A DNA stretch of 64,000 bases from the NCBI GenBank assembly GCA_011009095.1, contig VTPC01003688.1, positions 31,243 through 95,242 of the forward strand. The letters are read 5' to 3'. A program made the translations under genes and the position numbers. This stretch comes from Ignelater luminosus (lineage: Eukaryota; Arthropoda; Insecta; Coleoptera; Elateridae). The notes under the pieces are model-generated. The model was not told the DNA's origin. It ran no database searches and worked only from the letters and a program-made list of their open reading frames with translations. Of this stretch, positions 49,801-61,800 are shown piece by piece; the stretch's first letter is position 1, and every line of letters begins with the position of its first letter.

Positions 49801-52800
49801 AACGGCATGACATAATCCATAATTTCGAACTCATCATCATTTCAAGCTGCTATCCTTTGCCTTGCCTCGGTTTGTTGTTAGCTGCTTCTTTCTTTACTAA
49901 TCCATCATAATCTTCTGCTAATAATTTAGTAATTTGCTGTATTAAAGCGAGACACTCAGTATAGATTTTTCCAACTTATTCCTAGTGTCTTTTCAAAAAG
50001 AAAAGAAATTTGCTGTAGATTGAACAAGATTCTTTCTGGTCTTAATCCAACTAAACTCGGCAGTAGCCTTGAGCGTAGGTAAGGAAGTTAATGCACAATA
50101 AAAGGGCACAGTTAAACTTAACGAGATTTATTGAAATCAAAGCAAAACTAAGACAAATCGACCATTGATTCGATTTGGAAAAATGCTTGTCTAATTACCA
50201 GCAATTCCTCTATCAGTTTGTCGGTATTATTTATTTACACCCTGTATATCAATATTGCAAACTTTCTGACACAGTTGTAAAACCTTAAATGCTGTAGTTA
50301 ATTTAATATAAAATAATAGAAAATCTTTTAACGCCATCTGCCAAATTTAAATCGAAAAGGTCTACATATAAACGGTGCTACAGTAGAACGAGTGGGACAA
50401 ATAACGCTCCTGGGCGGGACTCTAAGGTGATACCAAAGATCTATTTCTCTAACTCTAAGCCCATATTGGCTTCTACTTTCTATTCTCAACTTTAAAGACG
50501 GCATCGTTTAAAAAAAAACCAAACTCCAAAATCAACTGAATCGAACGGGTTTTCTGGGAAGAGCAGAAGAACGCCGATCTAAGACATCTCGTTGATCCAA
50601 GCTTACGGGCGGTTTCGGCAAAACCTGCCGCCCGTGTCTTTCATAGCTTCCGCATGTTCTACCGGTGGCGATTTTTAGCGGCCGAACCGTAAGAGGTGAA
50701 ACGTGTGTCGCTTCTAACAACAGGTAAAGGACTCCAACCACAACATACAAGTGCCAGAAGTGTACTTTACTGCAGTAACCCTGGAGTAGCTACCCTATAG
50801 AACAGAAAAGTTAAAAAAATGTCCGGAGCGAACGGAATCTTGCAAACAAGTATTTCTCGAGAGTTGTTCCTTTACTACACAACAGAGAAACTTCCAACTT
50901 GGATAACCTTTTACCACGATATAAGTAATTAAAAAAAACTTTGTGTCTTGGAGAATTGTTTTGTTGTATTGCAAATTAGGGCGTTAACTCGATTTCTTAG
51001 AAATCTGAAAAATGCCACTACACTTTCAAATGCATTTTCCATGTGCCACACAAATTCTAGAATAAAATTCCAATTAGAACTGTGTTTTAATAATATTTAA
51101 CAACTCACGTATGAATGTGAGGAGAGGTATTACCTGCTAGAGTCCTGTACGGGCAGAAATCTCCAGGACTAGTCCACTCCGACTAGGGACAAACTTAGCG
51201 CGCCCCGAAAGAAACCCGGTGAACATTTTGATCGACCAGATAGCCCCGAAACGATCGACCAGCCCGAGAGGCTCGAACGGTCCAAATGACCGACTGGTAC
51301 TAATAGCCCGTCGGATCCATACTGCCTAATAGGTGCGAGAAGTCAAAAAGAACCAAACACCCCAATATATCCGAAGTCCAAAAGGCCAACCAGGCCCAAG
51401 GAGTTCAAAAAGCCCGATAAGAGCCGAACTGCCGGCAGCCCTGTATGGTCCAACAGACCCATATGGCCTGACAGGCTCGAGAAATCCAAACGGCCCGACG
51501 GAATTAAGAGACCCCAAGGGCCAAAAAGCCCAAAAGGCCCGACATGCTCTAACAGCCTGGCAAACCCGAAAGAATCAAACGGACCAACAGACTAAAGGGT
51601 CAAGAAGTTCAAAAGTCTCGACGGCCCGAAAGATCCGGCAGAACCGAGAAGTTCAAGAATTTAGACAGGCCCTAGCGGCCCGACAGATCCGTATAGCTTG
51701 GCAGGCTCGAGAGATACAAACACTCCGATACGCACAAAAGACGTATTTCCCCATTTAAATTCGCACTAAATCCGCCCCTGTCTTTCAATTTCGTTCTGAT
51801 ATTTATTTTTCTGACGCGTAATATTTAAATTATTTCATTCTATGACCGGATGTTTGTTAAAATTTTATTTTAAAGAATTGATAACTTTGTGGTCTCGACT
51901 TCTGGACTCCAGCGGACGTGCTTTTTGTTATTTTTCCAATTTCAAGATCCAGACGTAAATAAAAGGTTCCTGGAATCTTAGTCGCGAATGCTGGAGTCAC
52001 ACGGTCTCTGTTAAGTCAGGTTCAGGCTGAAAATCTAAGGAGTGGAATTTTTTATTGCCTCATAAGAATATTTGCATTTTGACCTGTTAGGTCGTGCATC
52101 TGGCTTCCCAACCCCACTCCGGTAAGCGCAAGCTGCGTGACAGGAGAAGCAGAGAGAATAGAGATTAGGTTGATAGCTGCGTACTCGAATCGACGTGCGG
52201 GCATATTTTTCGGCGTTGTCTCTACAAACCCTTAAATGGTTATAAACCTAATTCAAGTTAAGCGATTCTCTTAGTATAAGAAAGAGAGATCGGACTCGAG
52301 AAATCCGGGTTTCGTTGGGTCTTTGTCGTGTTATTCACGGAAGAAAATCGGTTTGTTTACCAAAAAGTGATACTTCGAACAGTTGCTATTGTGGGAAGCG
52401 GTTCAGCCTAATCTAAAGTTACGTTGGTATTTGCCAGGAAATAAAACTTGTGGAGGGTAGAAACGCAACAATTTTGGTCCCTTTGGTGCAACGTTTAATG
52501 GTCTGTTGAGAACAGAAACTGCCCGCCCCGTGAAGAATCGAACTGCGTGTATTACACCTTGGAAGCTTCGTGAACATAATAGACTGAATAAATTAAAGAG
52601 CATTTGAGACACAAAGTGGTTTCAGTTTTAAAGTTTGTGTATAAACACTTGAATTTTGTTCTTGTGTTTCTTGTTTAACGTTAATAAAAGTGATTGTTTC
52701 TTGGAACCTAAGTTTTCTTGAACATTGGTGAGACCCGGCGATTGTAAAATTTTGCGTCGTATATCATCTGGATGGGCCGCTGTCGTTGGAATCAGAGACC

Positions 52801-55800
52801 TGCACATACCATCTGGAAGAAAGATTTCATTTATACGTAAGAAAGACCTATTTTGTTTTGTTATTTGAGTTTTCAATGGTTGTTTCACTTGGTGAAAGAC
52901 TAGGAGAACTTTGAATTTGTGAAACATTTCGCACAAAAACTTTGCTTAGACAAGATTAACTTCTCATTCTCTTATAAAATTATTATGTTTATGATCAATA
53001 TTTTTAACTAATTTGTAACAGGAACGTTCCCAGGTAATTTTAGCTGGTGTTTGTTGAATTGTTGCAACATAATTAATAACTTTTGGCTACAGTTTCTTTG
53101 TTATTAGATATAAAGTTCATTTGTTGCTACTTAAAAATTTATTGTCAAGATTATCTTGGTTAAATTAATTTAATACTTCAATTTTGATCTTTTGTTTCAT
53201 ATTTTGAAATTTTAACGTAACAGAATCATTTCTTTTTGTTTATGGTAATGACTTGTTTTTATTTTTATTTTCTCGTTATTTGAGTCTCGATTGTGAAATA
53301 TTAGAGCGAATCATAATAAAGCTTCCACGAGGTAAGTTACACACAGAGTGAGGTTTCGTAAGAAACCTATATACAGGGTGTCGGATTCACGAGCAGTCGC
53401 GTGACCGACCATCAGAACCCTTCAATCTACGACTGCTGGCGCCCTCTTTTGCGAACATCTATCAGTCTAGTAAGAGTTTTGGAAATCGGTGAGCTTTTCT
53501 TTGTGTGTGCTTAGGTAAGTTCATTTGAGAATCCACCCCATCTGCGGCATGAGCTACGGGATTTAACATCAGCCATTGGTCTTGACGGGACTCGTGCATA
53601 CTTTTGGGCATTTTCCCGTTACAATTGGAAACTTTTAATTTGAAGGTAATGATAATTTTATAATCTTTTATAGCTACTCTATCAATTCTAGTCATTTCCA
53701 TCCACTTCCACAAGTGATTAAACAAATTAGACCCGGAGAATATACTATATTCGTTTCTTGTATACATTATACCTGGGCTCCAAAAAGAAAACGGCATTAT
53801 GATGATGTTTAATATCGAGAACCACAGAAAAAACTTTAAAACGCGTGACTCCCTAGAACACTAACAAAGCTAGAAATAAAAGATGCAGAATTGTCTCCTG
53901 TTTAGAGAATCTGTGATGATACTTGTAGACAAATATTTCTAAAATTCTAAAAATCCAAACAAATTGTGTTTATAAATTTAGTGTTTCAGGATCTAGGTAG
54001 GTACGCAACTAAGTAACTGTTCGATAGGCAAACTAAACAAAGGCTAGGAAAGTAGAAATATTACTTTTTTTGCGGTGACGTAGCGTAAGAAAGAAGAACT
54101 TTGACAAAAACTGCATCCCTATCAGAAGCTGCAAAGAATACAAAGTGTACTAAAACATATGTCTCATATAAGAGAGTAGACTTGTGATAGGAGAAGTCAC
54201 AAGATAGGGAAATAATCCAAAACACTGGTATAACGTTTTTACAAAATAAACAAAAGCCTACAAATTGAAATCTTAGACTCTTTGCATTTAATCTTAGCAT
54301 GGTTGAACAGCATTCTTGTGTATCTACGCGTTATTGATGGGAAATTATGCACCTACAGAGAAATAGAGGAGAACTCTGCCGTTTCCTAAAACTAAATTCG
54401 GACGTTATCTCGAATCTTCTGAATTGTAGACGATATTAGAGTTTCCGAATTCTGATGACATCAGAAGTGGAAAAGCGGGACATCAAAATTTAAAAACGGG
54501 TAATTCTATGTTTACTTAAAAAAAGTTTTGAGGTTTGCCAAACTGAGTCCAAAGGAATTAAATTTCATTGAAGCTCACGCAGCATATTCTGTTTGTACTT
54601 GAGTGTATGCTCAGTACAAAAACTGAATCAAAATACTTGATTAATCTGTATTTCCTAGAGAAAATCTTGAAAGTGACGCTGGGTGGCATCATTTTTTTCG
54701 ACATCATGTGGAAAGGTGTCTTGCCTTGGAATTGGAGGTGTCACTAAAAGATTAACGATAAAAGCTAGTTTTCAACCAAGACACAATCCTCAAAAAGTTG
54801 TTTGACTCTGCTCAGAAGAACATTGCTAATATTAATTTTGAGTTTTATTTCTGATAACCAGCGTAAAGCTAAATGTGAGTTTTTGCTATTTGGGTAGAAA
54901 ACGTACTCACTCCCATGTGTCGTACGTTACATTTATATTCTTTTGTCCCATTATCAAAAAGTTAAGGGTCAGTTTATTGAAGGTGAATATTAAATATTTA
55001 ATTGAGATTAAAATTTAATTCTAATTCAATGTAAATTCTGATAATCTGATTGGCCAGAATGTGACTGTATCCTAGCAACAACACCGGATTAAAGTTAATT
55101 CTCGATTAACTTTTAATTCAGCTTCTATAAACTGACCGTAAATGTTGAACAATTCTTCATTGAAAGTGAAGGAAAAACATTGTCTAAACTTGATGGCGTC
55201 TGTAATGTTTTTTAATTGCATCTAAGTGTAGATAGTGCTTAGCAATGCAGCCTATTTCTAATTTATAATTAAACAGAAAAGTGTAATTGTGTTCTCTGTG
55301 CATGGGACAGTAATGCAGTGCTATTTTGTCTTTCGGCGCACGAAGTTCGATGGGTAATTACCAACTAACGAAGAGGAATTCCAACTTGATATTTTGTAAG
55401 CTTATAGAAGAAATATCAATGAATATGTACGTATTTTTTTTAGGATCTAGAAACATCGGGAATACTCGCCCTTTAAATTAAACTAAATTGCAAGCCACTG
55501 CTGTAAACTTTGTCTCTATGTAATTACCACAATACTACGTAGGTGTCTCTTATTTTGTCTTAGAAAAATGTTAAAAAATGTTTCAGTAACATCTAAAACC
55601 TCAAAGTCAATTTTCTCCAAAAATTCTTCAATTTGAGATGGGATGAGTGATGTACAATACGAGGGTGGTCTGAAAAGTTTCCGACCTAACAAAGATACAA
55701 GACATTTTTTCTGAAAATCTTTTTTTATTTTTCAACATAGTCTCCTTGTAACTCTACACACTTCTCCCAGCGATGCTCCCATCTCTGTAACCCGTCCAAA

Positions 55801-58800
55801 TAGTACTCGGCATTTTTCTCTGCAAAATAATTGTTCACGAAGGTGATTGCCTCTTCATTTGACGAAAATCTTTGTCCTCCGAGCGCAATTTTTAGATGAG
55901 GGAACAAAAAGAAGTCGCTTGGGGCTAGATCTGGTGAGTAAGGCGGATGGTCAAGCAGTTCAAACCGTAATTCGTGGATTTTCGCCATGGCAACCGCTGA
56001 GGTGTGAGACGGTGCGTTGTCTTGGTGAAACAGGATTTTCTTTTTCTGCAAATGTGGCCGTTTTTTCGCAAGTTCTGCCTTCAGCTTGTCAAGTAATGAT
56101 GCATAGTATGCTCCTGTAATGGTTTTTCCTTTTTGAAGATATCCAATTAAAATAACTCCATCACTATCCCAAAAAACAGTCGCCATCACTTTCCCAGCCG
56201 AAAAAACAGTTTTTGCTTTTTTTTGGAGCCGGTTCCCCCTTTGCAGTCCACTGTTTGGACTGTATGTTTGTTTCGGGCGTATAATGGTGTATCCAAGTTT
56301 CATCTACAGTAATTAATCGGCGCCAAAACTCAGATTTTTTCGCCTAAACTGCGCCAAAAGAGCGTTGGAAATATTCATTCGAACACGTTTTTGGTCTAAC
56401 GTGAGCAAACGCGGCACCCAACGCGCGGACAGCTTTCTCATGCCTAAATGTTGATTTAATAAGTGACAAACACGTTCTTTGGACATGTTCATAACCTCTG
56501 CTATCTCTCTCACTTTAATTCGGCGGTCGTCTAGCACCATTTGGTGAACTTTGGCGATGTTTTCGTCGGTAGTTGCAGTTTTTGGACGTCCCGAACGTTC
56601 ATCGTCTCCCAAGCTCTTACGGCCACGTTTAAATTCAGCAGCCCAAAATTTCACTGTGGTAAATGATGGTGCAGAGTCCCCATACACAGAATCCAACTCA
56701 TCTTTTATTTGCGAAGGCGTATTGCCTTTCAAAAACAAATATATAATGACAGCTCGATACTCGATTTTGTCCATTTTCACAAAAAAACTCACATCAACTA
56801 ACTCAAACGACTGTTACATAAAAACTGCGCGTCCAAAATGGCTGAAACTTTGGTGAGTAACTGTCAACAGATGAACAACGAAATTCAGTAGCTTTTATTT
56901 ACGAGTGCTGCCATCTTCACGTTGAGGTCGGAAACTTTTCAGACCACCCTCGTACTAATTCGTTCTTGTTTACTTCTTGGTCTCGTGATCTTCACTTATA
57001 CACATTTTCAGTAATACAGTTGGTGGCTGTAATACTTAACAGCATTATGTCACCATATAACATACACTCAATTAAGATGTTACTTGAACATTTATTATCA
57101 CCTTGTGTTTGTCATCTAGGTTAAAATAGCTAATTAAACAATTTATTGTGATTTTAATTAATATGTGTACCCATAAACATTCTAAAGATAACAGCTTTAA
57201 TGCATTTTTAATATTAACTTTTAATGGGTTTTTGTCATTTGTTTGAAATTAAGACTGAATATTCTTCAAACGATAAAAAAAAAGATAAAATAATGAATTT
57301 ATCATTTCTAAAATTACATTTTCAGATTGTATTGCAATAAATTTGTGACAAGTGGAAAACACTATTAGCATCTACAGGTGCTTAAATACGTAGATAGAAC
57401 GTGCACAAGTTACTAGAAACCAAATATTGACACATAAGTACATCGAATAACCACCAATCGCATCTTAAACAATCCTTACCTATGAAAGGAAATTAACACC
57501 TGCTGTAAGTTGTAAAGATTTCAATGATCACATCGACGAATGCGAAAAGAATATTTTAATGTAAACACGTTGCTTTAATTAATTTCTAATACTTTCCTTC
57601 TAATTCACTTTTAATGTATCTAATTATCGCAGAAAGGTAATATGTAAAATGAGGTTATTGTTACAGCGTAACAAAAACTAACAGCATGTTGTTTTTATCA
57701 TACACAGACTGGTTTGTTACCTAATACGATTGCATTTACTGCAGATATGCATTAAGTCTAACACTTTTAAAGCGTTCGTTTTACTATTTTCCCCTGAAAT
57801 TTTGCCGAAAGGTTGCCAGAATTAAAACTAGTTTATCTAGAATAAATATTTAAGTGTTTACTATAATCGTTTGTCATTTGATTCATTGACTGTATAATCT
57901 TATGAAATACCTTTGTGTAATAATCGTGTTAACAAAGATCTTAAAAGTTCGTTTTAGGCTGCTCTTCCTCAATAAAGATTAAGTCTTTTTGTCATAAAAA
58001 TCTTTTCCCTAACTTGCAACATCTCTGAGATACAGGGTGTCAGAGTCTAAATGACGACAAGGAATTTTGACACCGTGTATCTCGAAGACGGTGCACTTTA
58101 GGAAAAAAAAGTGATACGATGAAAAATGCAAAGCTACCTCGTACAACAGGAAAATTAAGAAAATGTCCGGAACCAACGGAATCTTGCAGACAAGTCCTCC
58201 TTGAGAACTCACTGAAAACCAGACTCGTCGGAAACGCTAATTCGTTGGACAGTCAAGGGGATTTTGTAACGGGAAAATGCTCGAAAGTATGCACAAGTCC
58301 CGTCCACACCAATAGAAGATGTTAAATCCCGTAGCTCATGCCGCAGATGGGGTGGATTCTCAAATAAACTTGACTAATCTCTCACAAAGAGAAGCTTACT
58401 GATTTCCAAAACTCTTATTAAACTAATAGATGGTCGTAAAAGAGGGCGCCAGCAGTCGTAGATCGAAGGGTTCTGATGGTCGGTCACGCGACTACTCGTG
58501 AATCCGACACCCTGTATATAGGCTTCTTGCGAAACCTCACCCTGTGTGCAACTTACCTCGTGGAAGCTTTATTAAAACTCGCTTTAGCGTTTCACAATTG
58601 AGACTCAACACAAACAAAAAAGCTGCATAAACACTGTATAAGCACTTGATTTGTCTTAACCAATTTTGACAAGGAAGTCCTCTGAAGACTTCCTTCTTTT
58701 TCAAAAAAAAAAAGTCCAAGAAAGAAATACCAGATTAATATTTACTTCTCTCTTGAACAAAGGTATCTAGTCTATAAATGAAATTTGGACTAAGCACCAC

Positions 58801-61800
58801 CGTGCTTTTTAATAGCCAAACCAACAAAGTAACGAAATTAACGCTGCTTATCTGGACCAGAGATCCACTTACAAAAAAAACACAAAACGTAAATAATCGA
58901 CCTTTCTTATATTTATTAAAACAATAATCAAAATGGATTAAACACACACAAACAAGAATATAAAAATAACAAAATAACACTACAGTAGTCAAAAGTTATT
59001 ATTTATGTTGCAATAATTTAATCAACACCAGCTAAAATTACCTGGGAACATTCCTGTTACAAATTAGTTAAAAATATTGATCGTGAATATTATAATTTAA
59101 TGAGAAAAGCGAAACTGATCTTGCCTAAGCAAGGTTTTCGTATGGAATATTTCACAAATTCCACGTTCTCCTAGTCTTTATCAAATGAAACAATCATAAA
59201 AACTCAAATAACAAAACAAAACAGGTCTTTCTTACTATAATGGCAATCTTCCTTCCAGGTGATATATGCAGGTCTCTGATTTCCACGATAGCAGCTAATC
59301 CACGTAGTATGCGACGCAAAATTTCACGTTCACCAATGTTCAAGGGAACATTTCAACAAACAATCACTACTGTTAACCATAACCAAAAAGCACAAGAACA
59401 AAATCCAAATGTTTATACACAAACTTTAAAAATAACTAAAACCACTTTGAGTCTCAAACGCTCTTTAAATTTTCTTAGTCCATTCGGATCACGGAGCTTC
59501 CAAGATGTATTAGGTGTATACCTATGAAATGAGACTTTCAGCTATTAGACCACAGATGTCGCTAGGAGTATTTTTAAACTGTCCCAAATGTCTTATTTTT
59601 TTCGTCTGTCATCTGTCAACAATATTCAATTCATTGTTTGTGATGTTTCATACAACAACGCATTTTTTTCGCTCTTAAAAATGTCGAATTTCGTGCCTTC
59701 AAACTACGATTTGCGGACATCGTTGATTTTCTGTTATCAATTGAAGAAAAACGCTTCTCAAGCTCATCAAATGCTTATAGAAGCTTACGGTGGACATGCT
59801 CTAAGCAGAGCACAGTGCTTCAGGTGGTTTGAAAAATTCCGAAGTGGTGATTTTAGCGTGGAGAACGAGGAACGTGGCCGGCCACCGAAAAAGTTTGAGG
59901 ACACCGAATTGCAAGCATTGTTGAATGAAGATGATGGTCAAACGCAAGAAATGATGGCAGAGCAGTTGGGAGTAACCCAAAAAACCATTTGCAAACGTTT
60001 GAAAGACATGGGCATGATTTTAAAGGTCGGAAGATGGGTGCCGCATGAACTGACTGAAAGGCAGCAAGAGAACCGAAAAACCACTTGTGAAATGCTGCTC
60101 TCCCGGTTCAAAAGGAAGTCTTTTTTGCATCGAATCGTTACGGGTGATGAAAAATAGGTGTATTTCTCCAATCCCAAGCGTAAACGATCGTATGGTCCGC
60201 CCGGCCACAAGCCAAAATCAACGGCCAAACCAAATCGCTTCGGCCGCAAGGCAATGCTGTGTGTTTTCTGGGATCAGCATGGTATGATTTGGTACGAGCT
60301 ATTAAAACCAGGTGAAACAGTTGACGGTGCATGCTACCAACGACAATTGGCCGATTTGAACAGCGCTATACACCGAAGACGCCCAGAATATGCCGATCGG
60401 CGTCACAAAGTAATTTTTCTTGATGACAATGCACCACCACATCGAACAAGAGCGACCCGGGAATTGGTGGAGACGTACGATTGGGAACCGCTGGTGCATG
60501 CGGCTTACTCACCAGACTTGGCGCCTTCCGATTATCATTTGTTTGCATCGATGGGCCACGCACTTTCCGAGCAGCGCTTCAATTCTCACGAAGAAGCCAA
60601 AAAATGGCTCGATGATTGGTTTGCGGCCAAAGACGGCCAATTTTTTTGGCGCGGCATTCACAAATTGCCTGAGAGATGGGTAAAATGTGTCGCTAGCGAT
60701 GGCTATTATTTTGAAGATTAAATTTGTAACCATGTTTTGTTAATAAACGTTTAAAATTGAAAAAAAAGTCTCATTTCATAGGTATACACCTGGTAAAACA
60801 CACAGATCGACGCTTTACGGGGCGGAAAGTTTCTGTTCTCGACAGACCCTTTAACGTTGTACCAACGGGACCAAAATTATTACGTTTCTATACTCTACAA
60901 TTTCTACTTCCTGGAGGACACCAGCGTAATTATATTTGGGTTATACATTCCCCACGATAACGAAATTTATAAGCCTTGATTTTGGTAAACAAACCACTTT
61001 CTTCCGCGACTATTACGCGTCTCTGACACGAAGAAATTACGATTTCTTCAGTCCGATCTTTTTTCTAAGAAGATCGTTTCACTTAATTTGGTTTGAATCC
61101 AATTAGGGGATGTAGAGGTAGACGCCGAAAATTACCACACGTTGGTTCAAGTCAACAGCTATCAACGTAATCCCTTCCCTCTGCGTTTTTTGTTACGCAG
61201 TTCGTACTTACGGAAGTGGGGTTAAAAAGTCGGATGCACACCCTAATAGGTCAAAATATGGATATTCTAATGAGACAGTGGAAAATTTCCATTGTAGATT
61301 TACCAGCTTAAACCTGGCTCAATTGAGACGGTGCGACTTTAATTTTTGCGACTAAGATTCCCAGAAACCTGATAATGGAAATCAACGAAAGACACGTCTG
61401 GGTGTCGAGACCACAAAGTTATCAATTCTTTAAAATAACATGGTAACAAACATTCGTTTAATAAAACAATTTAGATATTCCGCGTCAAGAAAACAAATAT
61501 CTGAATGAAATTGAAAGACAGGGGCGGATTTAGTACAAATCTTAAAATAACATTACAGTTTGTGACAGCTGTAATAATCTCTAAAATTCATTAATAGGAA
61601 AAGCGACCCTAAAAGCAACGTTAGCCATTAGAAGGATAAGCGATAAAAAGGAGCTTTGGGTTGGTATCGCAGAAAAACAAGCTTAGAAAAAAAAGGTTTT
61701 TTGAAAAGATCAATGAGGTCTTACAAAAGAGAAACTCTTGAAACTAAAGCTCTCAAAGAGAAAAAACGATAAGAGACGACCTGACAGTACTCGATGATAT

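Larger units (their letters stand above)
58266..61545 (-). repeat. LTR-like arm, right copy, interrupted by a mariner
   Basis: Reverse complement of 51770-53625: GTTAAATCCCGTAGCTCATG (58322) mirrors 53550-53570; CACCAATGTTCAAGG (59331) mirrors the LTR end with TTGGTG; GAAAGACAGGGGCGGATTTAG (61514) mirrors the left start. Without the 1262-bp mariner, the LTR-like part is about 922 bases against 946 in the left copy. Divergence is clearly visible, so the pair is not recent. Confidence 0.6.

Noticed and set aside
51326..51758. Collagen-like Gly/Pro frame (minus) and Pro/Arg/Ser frame (plus)
   Set aside because: The periodic composition is a by-product of the minisatellite.
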